A model generated the notes under the pieces. The model searched no databases, was not told the origin of the DNA, and saw only the letters and a program-made list of their open reading frames with translations. Below, in pieces: positions 33,288 through 41,700 of a stretch of DNA of 64,000 bases. Numbering within the stretch: the first letter of the stretch is position 1; each line of letters begins with the position of its first letter. The position numbers and the translations under genes are program-made. Source of the DNA: Microbacterium sp. SZ1 (GTDB taxonomy: Bacteria > Actinomycetota > Actinomycetes > Actinomycetales > Microbacteriaceae); assembly GCF_002362255.1 (NCBI RefSeq), contig NZ_LPVV01000010.1, positions 1 to 64,000 of the forward strand, given 5' to 3'.

Positions 33288-35252
33288 ATGACCGACGTGC
33301 TTCCCTCTGGCCTTGAGACCTCCGAGTTCAGCTCCGACATCCGTCCGCAGGACGATCTGTACCGCCACGTCAACGGCGCGTGGCTCGCGCGCACCGAGAT
33401 CCCCGGCGACAAGGCGCGGTGGGGTTCGTTCCACCTCCTCGCCGAACAGGCCGAGAAAGACGTCCGCACCATCATCGAGGAGTCGCAGGATGCCGAGGAC
33501 GGCACCCTCGCCCGGAAGATCGGCGATCTCTTCGCGAGCTTCATGGACACCGAGCGCATCGCCGCGGCCGGCGTCTCGCCCCTGGCCGACACGCTCGCAC
33601 AGATCGACGCGATCGACGACGTCTCCGCGTTCCTCCGCACCGTCGGCGAGTACGACCGCGACGGGCGTGCCCACCTGATCGGCCTCTACATCGAGCCGGA
33701 CCCCGGGAATCCCGAGCGGTACGTGCCGTTCCTCGTGCAGTCGGGCCTGTCGCTGCCCGACGAGAGCTACTACCGGCTCGACACCTTCGAGGGCACGCGC
33801 GCGTCCTATCGCGCTCACCTCGAGCGCCTCTTCGCCCTGGCCGGGGTCGCGGATGCCGCGACGCAGGCCGATCGCTCCATCGCCATCGAGGGCGAGCTCG
33901 CCGCGCACCACTGGGACAACGTCCGAAGCCGCGATGCGGTCGCCACCTACAACCTCAAGACCTGGGACGACATCCAGTCCCTGGTGGGTGTCGACCTCTC
34001 GCCGTGGCGCGAGGCCGTGGCTCCGACGAACCCCGGTGCCTTCGCCGAGGCGGTCGTCTACCAGCCCAGCTTCCTCGAAGGACTGGGCACGCTGCTCACC
34101 GCCGACCGCCTCGACGACTGGAAGGCCTGGCTGCGCGCGCAGGTCGTGCACGCGGCCGCCCCGTACCTGACGGAGGAGATCGTGCAGGAGAACTTCTCCT
34201 TCTACGGCACCGAGCTCACCGGCGTCCCGACGATCCGTGAGCGGTGGAAGCGCGGCGTCTCGGTCACCGAGGGGGCCCTCGGCGAAGCGATCGGCAAGGT
34301 CTACGTCGAGCGGCACTACCCGCCGACGGCGAAGGCCGCGATGGACGAGCTCGTTGCGAACCTCATCGAGGCGTACCGACAGAGCATCACCGACCTCGAG
34401 TGGATGACGGCCGAGACGCGCGAGCGCGCTCTCGCGAAGCTCGACGCCTTCACGCCGAAGATCGGGCACCCCGAGGTGTGGCGCGACTACTCGACGCTGA
34501 TGATCGACCGCGACGACCTGTTCGGCAACGTCCGCCGAGCGGCGATCTTCGAGCACGATCGCAACGTCGACAAGGTCGGCGCACCCATCGACCGCACCGA
34601 GTGGTACATGCCGCCGCAGATGGTCAACGCGTACTACAACCCGCTCATGAACGAGATCGTGTTCCCGGCGGCGATCCTGCAGTACCCGTTCTTCGACGCC
34701 TCACGCGACGCCGCCGCGAACTACGGCGGGATCGGCGCCGTGATCGGACACGAGATCGGCCACGGCTTCGATGACCAGGGCAGCCGGTACGGCGGCGACG
34801 GCAAGCTCGAGGACTGGTGGACGGATGCCGATCGCGCGGCGTTCGAGGAGCGCACCGCGGCGCTGATCTCGCAGTACGACGAGCTGGTGCCCGAGGGCCT
34901 CGACCCGGAGCACCACGTGAACGGCGCCCTGACCATCGGCGAGAACATCGGTGACCTCGGCGGCCTCGGCATCGCGCTCAAGGCCTACGAGTTGTCGCTC
35001 GGTGGAGCGGAGGCACCGGTCATCGACGGTCTCACCGGGGTGCAGCGGCTGCTGCTGTCGTGGGCGCAGGTGTGGCAGCAGAAGAGCCGGGAGGCCGAGA
35101 CGCTGCGCCTGCTCACGATCGACCCTCACTCGCCCAACGAGTTCCGCTGCAACCAGATCGTTCGGAACATCGACGCGTTCTACCGGGCGTTCGATGTGAC
35201 GGAGAACGACGCGCTGTGGCTGCCGGAGGAATCCCGCGTCACCATCTGGTGA
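33288..35252 (+). CDS. M13 family (neprilysin-like) zinc metallopeptidase
   Basis: The 654-residue protein matches the PepO/M13 family: DDLYRHVNGAWL at the start, NAYYNPLMNEIVFPAAIL, the zinc site HEIGHGFDDQG (HExxH near residue 486), and ENIGDLGG with the third ligand Glu, then SPNEFRCNQIVRN near the C-terminus. No signal peptide or membrane anchor is seen, so unlike animal neprilysin it acts in the cytosol as an oligopeptidase, as in other bacteria. The ATG is six bases after TAGGCT. Confidence 0.93.
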   Translation: MTDVLPSGLETSEFSSDIRPQDDLYRHVNGAWLARTEIPGDKARWGSFHLLAEQAEKDVRTIIEESQDAEDGTLARKIGDLFASFMDTERIAAAGVSPLADTLAQIDAIDDVSAFLRTVGEYDRDGRAHLIGLYIEPDPGNPERYVPFLVQSGLSLPDESYYRLDTFEGTRASYRAHLERLFALAGVADAATQADRSIAIEGELAAHHWDNVRSRDAVATYNLKTWDDIQSLVGVDLSPWREAVAPTNPGAFAEAVVYQPSFLEGLGTLLTADRLDDWKAWLRAQVVHAAAPYLTEEIVQENFSFYGTELTGVPTIRERWKRGVSVTEGALGEAIGKVYVERHYPPTAKAAMDELVANLIEAYRQSITDLEWMTAETRERALAKLDAFTPKIGHPEVWRDYSTLMIDRDDLFGNVRRAAIFEHDRNVDKVGAPIDRTEWYMPPQMVNAYYNPLMNEIVFPAAILQYPFFDASRDAAANYGGIGAVIGHEIGHGFDDQGSRYGGDGKLEDWWTDADRAAFEERTAALISQYDELVPEGLDPEHHVNGALTIGENIGDLGGLGIALKAYELSLGGAEAPVIDGLTGVQRLLLSWAQVWQQKSREAETLRLLTIDPHSPNEFRCNQIVRNIDAFYRAFDVTENDALWLPEESRVTIW

Positions 35253-35283
35253 CCTCCGGGTCGCGCGGCTCTGCGTGACCGGT

Positions 35284-35296
35284 TCCCCGGAGGGGA
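35284..35296. terminator. short GC hairpin after the M13 peptidase gene
   Basis: TCCCC-GGA-GGGGA is a perfect 5-bp stem 32 bases past the stop. A wider pairing CCTCCGG (35253-35259) with CCGGAGG (35287-35293) is an alternative fold. Further GC hairpins (around 35362 and GGGGC/GCCCC near 35385) lie before the next gene; no gene is visible in 35253-35440. Confidence 0.45.
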
Positions 35297-35440
35297 TGCT
35301 CTGCCATCCGGCATGTGACGTTCTGATGACCGATCACCGTCGTCTGTAGGGCATCCTCACCCCCGGGGGTTACGATATCCGTGCCGTGGGGCCGCGAGCC
35401 CCCGGCATCCCGCCAATCCGACCCCCTGTAAGGATCACGC

Positions 35441-36364
35441 GTGGGTGCTCCCGAGCCTCTCGATGGGCCTCCCCTGGCCTCGCTGCGCCGCTCCCAGCGA
35501 GCGGGGCGCCGTCTGCCTCGACGTGCTGCCGAGGGGCGTCGGTCCTTCACGTCGACGCTCCGCGCGCTGGAGGAACTGGCCGACGCCGGAGCTCAGGTCT
35601 CGGTGCACGTGATCGATCTCGACAGCCATGTGCACGTACTGGCCGGCGACGATCACGTCACGATGCCCGTGGCGGGCCTCGGCGTCGTCCCGCTGCTGAT
35701 CGAGGTCGCCGCGGCCTTCGAGTCCGGCGCGCTCGATCCGCTCGAGATCATCGACCGGTCCGCAGTCGACTCCGTCTCGACGTCGGGGGTGTGGCGTCAC
35801 CTGCACGCCCCTGCACTGCCTCTCGAAGACCTCGCAGTGCTCGCCGCGACCTCGGGCGACCCCATCGCCGTCAACGCCCTGCTCACGCGCGTCGGCCATG
35901 ACCGCGTGCGGCACCGCATCGAGGAGCTCGGCCTGCGCCGCACGGCGCTGCTGGACAGGTTCCGTGACGAACGGGGCCCCGACGACGCGCCGCAGGTCGC
36001 CGTCGGTTCGGCCAGGGAGTTCGCCGGTCTCTTCTCGGCGCTCGTGAACTCCCAGGTCGTCGGGGCTGCGGTCAGCGCCCAGGTGTCGGAATGGCTGAGC
36101 CTCAACCAAGACCTCAGCCTGGTGGCCTCCGCGACCGGCCTCGACCCTTTCGCCCACGACCACGACGCGCACGGCCTGCTCTTCATCAACAAGACCGGCC
36201 GAGACCGGGGTGTGCGCGCCGAGGCCGGCGTGCTCGCGGGTCCGCGCGCGGGCGTCGCCTACTCGCTGATCGTGTGCTTCGACGACCTCTCGATCACGCA
36301 CCGGCTGCGGGCGCACGACGCCTTCCGGGTGCTGGGTGTCGAGATCATGGAGTACACGCACTGA
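35441..36364 (+). CDS. degenerate class A beta-lactamase-fold protein (island target gene)
   Basis: The 307-residue protein follows the class A beta-lactamase/serine hydrolase fold from about residue 45, but its active site is eroded. Where SxxK is expected it reads PVAGLGVVPLLIE, lacking both Ser and Lys; the SDN site reads ATSGDPIAVN; yet the KTG triad is intact in LFINKTGRDRGV. It is therefore unlikely to hydrolyse beta-lactams and may bind a ligand or partner. No signal peptide is evident. GTG 35441 follows AAGGA by six bases. The last 97 bp are repeated at 41129-41225. Confidence 0.72.
   Translation: MGAPEPLDGPPLASLRRSQRAGRRLPRRAAEGRRSFTSTLRALEELADAGAQVSVHVIDLDSHVHVLAGDDHVTMPVAGLGVVPLLIEVAAAFESGALDPLEIIDRSAVDSVSTSGVWRHLHAPALPLEDLAVLAATSGDPIAVNALLTRVGHDRVRHRIEELGLRRTALLDRFRDERGPDDAPQVAVGSAREFAGLFSALVNSQVVGAAVSAQVSEWLSLNQDLSLVASATGLDPFAHDHDAHGLLFINKTGRDRGVRAEAGVLAGPRAGVAYSLIVCFDDLSITHRLRAHDAFRVLGVEIMEYTH
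36266..36362. repeat. left copy of the 97-bp direct repeat flanking the island (attL-like)
   Basis: These 97 bp, ending just inside the TGA stop of the preceding gene, recur at 41129-41225 with one mismatch (T36353 versus C41216, Tyr to His). The offset is 4863 bases. The repeat forms the 3' end of a gene, the usual form of an integration site. Confidence 0.9.
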
Positions 36365-36688
36365 CTGCGACGAGATGTCCTGATCGCGCCCGCACTCGAT
36401 GAGGAGCACGCAGGGGCTCCGTGTTCAGTGAGCTCTCCGTTTCGACCGATGGGCTCGCCACCGGCTGAATCAGCGCGAAGAGGAACGGTTCGGTGACGTC
36501 GAATCGGATGCGACACTCATGGGCCTCGACAGGATGGGCCCCGTGCGCGGCGAATGAGACCGCGACTGGCGCGGATGGGGAGGGTCGGCGCATCGCTAAA
36601 TATTGCTTGCTCGCTCGAGGTCAGTTTATCGTCGAAAGATCGGTCGCGCCGATCGATGATATCTATCACTAGCCGGGGGGTAATTGTG
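36365..36688. other. gene-free left arm of the island with a promoter region
   Basis: No convincing gene was found in these 324 bases; a weak 82-codon reading on the minus strand lacks family features. The last 90 bases are unusually AT-rich for the window and hold the inverted repeat at 36638-36654 and -10-like boxes (TTTATC near 36624, GATATC near 36658), so the operon promoter probably lies here. Confidence 0.6.
36638..36654. promoter_or_regulatory. inverted repeat upstream of the island operon
   Basis: GATCGG (36638-36643) and CCGATC (36649-36654) are perfect arms around TCGCG, 34 bases before the first start codon. It may be an operator for the I36-like gene operon; no regulator gene lies inside the island. 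Confidence 0.45.
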
Positions 36689-37126
36689 GTGCACATGAAT
36701 AGGTTGCGGCGAAAATTGACGAGTTCTCTCGTCGCGATCGCTCTCGGGGGCGCAGGTGTTTTCGCACTCGCGGCGCCGGCCGCGGCAGCGCCGAGCGATT
36801 GTGGACCGGGGCTGCATTGCAGCTATTCGGGATACAACTACGGTAATGACGCGTTCCAGCAACCGTCCACGCACAAGTTCGAGAACTGTGTGGACGACAT
36901 GTACATCGGGTGGAGGACTTACAAGAACGTGGCGTCCTCCGCTTTCAATAATGGTCGCAGTCAGACGTCCTACCTATACGCAGGTACCAGTAAAACCGGA
37001 AACTCCATCTCCTTCGCACGGGGGACCGGAACGATGAATCTGGGCAATCGCGGGTTCAACGACACGGCCGAATCCGGGTACTTCGCTTCAACGCTCGGCA
37101 GCGTCGGGTCCGCCTTATGCCGCTGA
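36689..37126 (+). CDS. secreted peptidase-inhibitor family I36-like protein
   Basis: The 145-residue precursor has a clear Sec signal peptide (about 34 residues, ending APAAAA) and a mature domain of about 110 residues resembling the I36 beta/gamma-crystallin-like inhibitors of actinobacteria: CGPGLHCSYSGYNYGN, then VASSAFNN and NLGNRGFNDTAESG. Cysteines 38, 44, 67 and 144 could form two disulfides. The start is uncertain among GTG 36686, GTG 36689 and ATG 36695; the GGGGGG ribosome site at 36675-36680 favours a GTG. Protease inhibition is possible, but the exporter-like genes downstream also allow a bacteriocin-type role. Confidence 0.7.
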   Translation: MHMNRLRRKLTSSLVAIALGGAGVFALAAPAAAAPSDCGPGLHCSYSGYNYGNDAFQQPSTHKFENCVDDMYIGWRTYKNVASSAFNNGRSQTSYLYAGTSKTGNSISFARGTGTMNLGNRGFNDTAESGYFASTLGSVGSALCR

Positions 37127-38019
37127 TGAGTACGCACGGGCGCGGCCGATCCCTCGGGGTGGCCGCGCTCGTCACGATCGCGGCCTCAACGTTCGCCGGA
37201 TGCGCTACCTCAGGCGCGCCGGAAGACGCTGCAATCAAGAATCAGGCCGAATGGACGATGCCTCTCAATGAGTTCTTCGTGTACTCGCCGGAGCTCGACA
37301 ACTATGCGGAACAACTCCTGATCTCGACCTGCATCGAGTCCCGCGGGTACGAGTGGCCGGTTCCGTGGCAGAACACTGAATATCCGCAGCCCCAGGACTT
37401 CAATTCGATCGGTTTCCGCCTGTTCACGGTCGAGATAGCCAAGAAATGGGGCTACGACTTCGCGCCGCCTGCGAATGAGGAGAGCGCGCGGCTGTGGCGA
37501 GAGTTCGTCGAGGTCACCGATTCCTACTTTCCGAACGCCGAACTGGATCAGGCCCTTCTCGACTGCACAGACGAAGTGCGTTCCATCGACACAGAGTTCA
37601 TGAGCAACTTCGACGGAGTCAACTATCTCTCGAGTCTGGCAGTCCAAGCAGACCGGATCGCGCTCCAAGACGAGTCTGTGATCCGGGCGACCGCCGAATG
37701 GCGCGAGTGCCTGGAGCCTCAGGTCGACTTCCCGCTGCCCGATAATCCTCGAGAGGGCATGCCTCCCATGGAGGCCCGAAAGAATTGGGGCTCCAACGAA
37801 GACGGAGCGTCCCCCGCTGAGATAGCGGACGCGGTTGCTGACGCGGAATGTCGTGAGTCCAGCGGTCTCACTGAGGCCGCGTATGAACGGAACTGGGAGG
37901 AGCAGGAGAAGCTTGTGGCGGAGAACCGCGACAAGCTCGAGCGGATCCGCGCAGAGGCCGTCGAGCGGAAGAAGATGCTGCTCACGATCGTGGCGGAGAA
38001 CGCGCCGGAAGCTCCGTGA
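37126..38019 (+). CDS. lipoprotein of unknown function
   Basis: The 297-residue product has a lipoprotein signal (residues 1-26, lipobox STFAGC with Cys26 as the lipid site). The mature part is acidic, with four further cysteines (TCIES, DCTDE, ECLEP, ECRES) and a Lys/Glu-rich helical C-terminus. No known domain is apparent. ATG 37126 overlaps the stop of the I36-like gene by one base (TGATG); ATG 37117 is an alternative. As a cell-surface lipoprotein made with the secreted protein, an immunity or accessory role is plausible but unproven. Confidence 0.75.
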   Translation: MSTHGRGRSLGVAALVTIAASTFAGCATSGAPEDAAIKNQAEWTMPLNEFFVYSPELDNYAEQLLISTCIESRGYEWPVPWQNTEYPQPQDFNSIGFRLFTVEIAKKWGYDFAPPANEESARLWREFVEVTDSYFPNAELDQALLDCTDEVRSIDTEFMSNFDGVNYLSSLAVQADRIALQDESVIRATAEWRECLEPQVDFPLPDNPREGMPPMEARKNWGSNEDGASPAEIADAVADAECRESSGLTEAAYERNWEEQEKLVAENRDKLERIRAEAVERKKMLLTIVAENAPEAP

Positions 38020-39227
38020 TCGCGCGGGAGAATGCCGCGCGATCGCGATGGGTCGTCGCGATCGCCGCGATGTCGATCGTCTCCGTCATCGGTGTAGGGT
38101 TCTGGTTCGCCACGCAGTTCCAGTCGGCAGCGCAGCAGGAGGCCGACGCGAAGGCTCCTGCACCCGGTGCGGTGCTGGCCGAGGTCACGCAGGGATCACT
38201 TGCCGCAGAGGTGGGATTCACCGGCGAGGTCGGTCCGTCGACCCAGACTCCGGTGACCGTGGTCGCTCCTCCCGATGCATCCCTTGCCGTCGTCACCGGC
38301 CGCCCCCTGCAGGTGGGAGAGACGGCGTCATCGGGTCACGTGCTCACCGAAGTCAACGGACGCCCTCTCTTCGGCGTGCACTCGCCATTCGCCTTCTATC
38401 GCGACATGGGCGTCGGCGACCGCGGTCCTGATGTCGCGGCGCTGCAGTCCGCCCTCGCGGCGCGCTCGTACCCGGTCAAGGCGGATGGGCGCTTCGGCAG
38501 CGAGACCGCTGCCGCTGTCGTGCGCTGGTATCGGGATGACGGCTACGAGGCGCCCACCCGCGTCTCCACGGTCGCGGAGCCCGATGACGCGGAAGACGAC
38601 GATGGCGCGAGAGACAGCACGCCGCCGCTGCCCACGGAAGGCTTCGTGCCCGTCGCCGAGATCCAAGCGATGCCCGCGAGCAATGCCCAGGTTGTTCAAG
38701 GCCTGAAGGTCGGGCAGCAGCTGGCCGTCGAAGGGCAACCCGATTTCATACTCGGGTCGGCGGACCTCGTCATCACAATCACGGTGCCGGTCAGCGATCT
38801 CGGCGAAGTGGTCGCCGGGGACATGGCGACCATCTCCGTGGATGGCGGGGAAGTCGAGGGCACCGTGGGCGACATCCGCTCCTCCGACGCCGCGGAGACC
38901 CCCGAAACGGAGACCCCCGGCGGACAGGCGGGGAGTGCGGAGTCGGAAGTCACGTTCACCGTCTTGCCGAAGACACCGTTGCCGGTCTCGACGGGGCGAG
39001 CGCGGGTGACCGTGGTCAAACAGATTGTCGCGGAAGACGCCTTGATCGTTCCGGTCCTTGCGGTGTCGGATCGTGGCGCCCACAAGAACGTGCTGACGAA
39101 GAGGCAGCAGGACGGAACCTTCATCGAAGTCGCCGTCACCGTTCTGGGCACGTTGCAGGGCGAGGTCGCGATCGAGCCGGTCGAACAAGGCGCCTTGGCA
39201 CCGGGCGACCGGGTTCGAGTCGGTTGA
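38016..39227 (+). CDS. membrane-fusion-like protein with peptidoglycan-binding domain
   Basis: The 403-residue protein has one N-terminal membrane segment (residues about 13-33), a beta-rich stretch, a PG_binding_1 domain (about 130-175, DMGVGDRGPDVAALQSALAAR and DGRFGSETAAAV), an acidic linker, and a C-terminal region like HlyD/RND adaptor proteins (about 230-403). Such adaptors pair with MacB-type transporters in Gram-positive bacteria. GTG 38016 overlaps the lipoprotein stop by 4 bases. It probably links the transporter to the cell wall for export of the secreted island product. Confidence 0.82.
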   Translation: MIARENAARSRWVVAIAAMSIVSVIGVGFWFATQFQSAAQQEADAKAPAPGAVLAEVTQGSLAAEVGFTGEVGPSTQTPVTVVAPPDASLAVVTGRPLQVGETASSGHVLTEVNGRPLFGVHSPFAFYRDMGVGDRGPDVAALQSALAARSYPVKADGRFGSETAAAVVRWYRDDGYEAPTRVSTVAEPDDAEDDDGARDSTPPLPTEGFVPVAEIQAMPASNAQVVQGLKVGQQLAVEGQPDFILGSADLVITITVPVSDLGEVVAGDMATISVDGGEVEGTVGDIRSSDAAETPETETPGGQAGSAESEVTFTVLPKTPLPVSTGRARVTVVKQIVAEDALIVPVLAVSDRGAHKNVLTKRQQDGTFIEVAVTVLGTLQGEVAIEPVEQGALAPGDRVRVG

Positions 39228-39228
39228 C

Positions 39229-41112
39229 GTGGCACTGATCCAGCTGCGCGGAGTGCGTCGAACGTACTCTTCGGCGGGCCGCCCGGATGTCGAGGCACTG
39301 CGCGGGATCGACCTCGACATCGAGCAGGGAGAGTTCGTCGCCATCGTCGGGCCTTCGGGCGGGGGCAAGACGACGCTGATGAACATTCTGGGTCTGCTCG
39401 ACGATGCGACCGAAGGCACCTACGTCCTCGACGGCGACGAAACGCGCGCCGCCGACGGACACCGTGCCGCGAGCGTCCGCGCGCACAAGATTGGCTTCGT
39501 GTTCCAGGCGTTCCACCTGCTCGAGGCGAGACCGGCATTCGACAGCGTGGAGTTAAACCTGCTCTATCGCGGTGTTTCGCGTGCAGAGCGGGAGGCGCGG
39601 GTCCTGAGCGGCCTCGAGTCGGTCGGTCTCGGCGATCGGGCCTGGCAGAGCACGTCGACCCTCTCCGGAGGGCAGCGCCAGCGCATCGCGATCGCCCGAG
39701 CGATCGCCGCCGACGCGAAACTGATCCTCGCGGATGAGCCGACAGGCAATCTCGACTCGGTCAGTGCCTCCCGCGTGCTGGACGAGCTCGAACGACTCAA
39801 CAGCGACGGAGCGACGGTCATCGTCGTGACGCATTCGTCCGAGGTCGCAGCGCGCGCCCGGAGAGTCATCCACATCGCGGACGGCACCCTCATGTCCGAT
39901 GTGGGGCAGACGGATGCGGTCGCGTCGCGACCCGTACGCGAGAGCGAACACGAACCCCGGAAGCGGCGCATCCGCCTCCCCGACATGCTGCGCGACGCAT
40001 GGGCCTCCGTGTTGTCGCGGAAGTACCCGTCGATCGGGCAGGGACTCGCCGTCGCCATCGCAGTGGCGTTGACGATCACCACCCTGGGGCTTTCGGCATC
40101 CGCCCGTGCGCAGGTCTCCGCCACTTTCGATGCTCACCTGAATCGCGAGGTGTCGGCGACATGGTCCACGGGGGTGCAGAACTCCCTCGCCCCTGAGGAT
40201 GTCTCCGACAGGGTGGAAGCGCTGAGCGGTGTGGACGCTGCGGCCGTCGTGGTGGATCTCGACGTCAGCACGGTCTCGACCTTCGCAGAGGCTCGGCAGG
40301 TCCGCCCCCACGTCGCGATCGGCGACATCGAGGGTGCGGCGCGTCTTTCGATCGACGACGCGCCGTGGCATCACGGGCCGCTGAGGTCAGGTGAGGCGTA
40401 CATCGGAGACCTACTAGCGAGTGATCTGCAGCTCAGCAGCCTCGCCGGAGCGCCGACCATCCTCGTCGACGGCGTCGCCTATGTCGTCGCGGGCGTCATC
40501 ACGGAGTCCTCTCGTCTTCCGCTGCTCCGCGGCGAGGTGGTCGTCGGGCCCCGCGACGATCTCACCTCGAGGGGCCCGATCGATGTGACCATGTTGGCCG
40601 TGACCTCATCCGGAGCGGCGCAGCAGGTCGCCCGTCAACTGCCCGCCACGCTCAACCCGTTCCAGCCGGAGAAGGTCTCGCTCGCTGCTCCGACCGACGC
40701 GACGCAGTTGCGCGGCCAGATCGAGCAGGGGGTGCAGACGACGCTCACCGCATTCACGCTGCTCGCCCTGATCGTCGCGGTCGCCGCTCTCATGAACGCC
40801 ACACTCCTCGCGGTCAACGCGCGGCGCGGGGAGATCGGCATGCGCAAGGCGCTCGGCGCGCGCGATAGGCAGATCGGCGCGCTCATCACTCTCGAGTCGG
40901 CGTGCATCGGAATAGGCGGGGGAGTCGTCGGGCTCGTGCTCGGGATGGCCGCGATCCTCGTGGTGACGGTGTCGCAGCGATGGGCGCCCGTGTTCGATGT
41001 CGTCCTGCTGCCGGTGGCCATCGCCGTCGGATTGATCGTCGGAGCAGGCGGTGGGGGGCTCGCGTCGATACGCGCGGCACGTCTGCGCCCGGCGGAGAAC
41101 CTCCGCAGCTGA
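39229..41112 (+). CDS. MacB-type ABC transporter (fused ATPase and permease)
   Basis: The 627-residue protein fuses an ATPase (Walker A GPSGGGKTT at 41-49, signature LSGGQ at 145-149, Walker B LILADEP at 165-171, NLDS) to an FtsX/MacB permease: one membrane segment near 267-290, a large extracellular domain (about 290-500) and three segments after about 505, with RRGEIGMRKALGARDRQI as the FtsX loop. MacB types use mechanotransmission rather than true transport. The GTG lies one base after the adaptor stop, so it completes the operon. Confidence 0.9.
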   Translation: MALIQLRGVRRTYSSAGRPDVEALRGIDLDIEQGEFVAIVGPSGGGKTTLMNILGLLDDATEGTYVLDGDETRAADGHRAASVRAHKIGFVFQAFHLLEARPAFDSVELNLLYRGVSRAEREARVLSGLESVGLGDRAWQSTSTLSGGQRQRIAIARAIAADAKLILADEPTGNLDSVSASRVLDELERLNSDGATVIVVTHSSEVAARARRVIHIADGTLMSDVGQTDAVASRPVRESEHEPRKRRIRLPDMLRDAWASVLSRKYPSIGQGLAVAIAVALTITTLGLSASARAQVSATFDAHLNREVSATWSTGVQNSLAPEDVSDRVEALSGVDAAAVVVDLDVSTVSTFAEARQVRPHVAIGDIEGAARLSIDDAPWHHGPLRSGEAYIGDLLASDLQLSSLAGAPTILVDGVAYVVAGVITESSRLPLLRGEVVVGPRDDLTSRGPIDVTMLAVTSSGAAQQVARQLPATLNPFQPEKVSLAAPTDATQLRGQIEQGVQTTLTAFTLLALIVAVAALMNATLLAVNARRGEIGMRKALGARDRQIGALITLESACIGIGGGVVGLVLGMAAILVVTVSQRWAPVFDVVLLPVAIAVGLIVGAGGGGLASIRAARLRPAENLRS

Positions 41113-41128
41113 GCCGAGAATCGGTGGC

Positions 41129-41225
41129 CTGATCGTGTGCTTCGACGACCTCTCGATCACGCACCGGCTGCGGGCGCACGACGCCTTCCGGGTGCTGGGT
41201 GTCGAGATCATGGAGCACACGCACT
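41129..41225. repeat. right copy of the 97-bp direct repeat (attR-like)
   Basis: This copy starts 16 bases after the MacB stop and matches 36266-36362 at 96 of 97 positions. It ends the exotic segment; the next gene downstream has its own -10 box outside the repeat. Confidence 0.9.
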
Positions 41226-41227
41226 AG
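41129..41227 (+). pseudogene. displaced 3' end of the beta-lactamase-fold gene
   Basis: In frame, this fragment encodes the same 31 C-terminal residues as the target gene (LIVCFDDLSITHRL onwards), but ends EHTH with TAG instead of EYTH with TGA. It has no start signal of its own. It is probably the original gene end cut off by the insertion, with the left copy brought in by the element; the reverse is possible. Confidence 0.75.
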
Positions 41228-41276
41228 GACCGACGGGCGCCCGGCCCGAGGGCGATCGGCTCGCTAGCATCGAGGG

Positions 41277-41672
41277 ATGCCGCGCACCGACTGGACTCCG
41301 CATCGCCGTGACGACGGCGAGCTGCTGGGCTGGATCCATCCCTCCGGCGACGACTGGGTCGCCGTCGACGTGCTCGGGAGGACCTGCTCCGACCCGACCG
41401 ACTGGCTCGATGCCGAAGCCTCCCTCGACGACCGTGGAATCGCCTGGCTCGCCGATCCCTGGGTGCTCGAGGACGAGGTCGACGGACCGCTGCGGGTGCG
41501 CATCCTCGAGGTCACTCCCGACGAGGACGCGGCACCCGGCCGCATCGTGGTGAAGATCGACGACTTCGGCGATGTGAACCGACCCCCGACGCAGCAGTAC
41601 GTGCTGCCATGGCCGATCCCCGCGCGTCTGCGCCCGCCACGCGCCGACGACCCCGATCCGCGCGTGCTCTGA
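41277..41672 (+). CDS. conserved small hypothetical protein
   Basis: The 131-residue acidic protein has no signal peptide or membrane segment; WTPHRRDDGELLGWIHPSGDDWVAVDVLG suggests a small beta-rich fold. I do not recognise the family with certainty. The ATG is six bases after TAGCAT, a leaderless promoter located just right of the island repeat, so it was not disrupted by the insertion. Confidence 0.75.
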   Translation: MPRTDWTPHRRDDGELLGWIHPSGDDWVAVDVLGRTCSDPTDWLDAEASLDDRGIAWLADPWVLEDEVDGPLRVRILEVTPDEDAAPGRIVVKIDDFGDVNRPPTQQYVLPWPIPARLRPPRADDPDPRVL

Positions 41673-41700
41673 CCTACGACCCGGCCCCGCCCTCCGGCGC

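Noticed and set aside
35340..35440. Riboswitch before the beta-lactamase-fold gene
   Set aside because: The GC-rich hairpins do not match a known riboswitch consensus that I can recall, and the gene has a simple Shine-Dalgarno-like AAGGA.
36345..36593. 82-codon minus-strand frame in the island's left arm
   Set aside because: No start signal, no family features and part of it lies within the repeat; it may be chance.
36363..41128. Integrase, transposase or tRNA at the island ends
   Set aside because: Each frame between the repeats was read; none has integrase or transposase motifs, and the target is a protein gene, not a tRNA.
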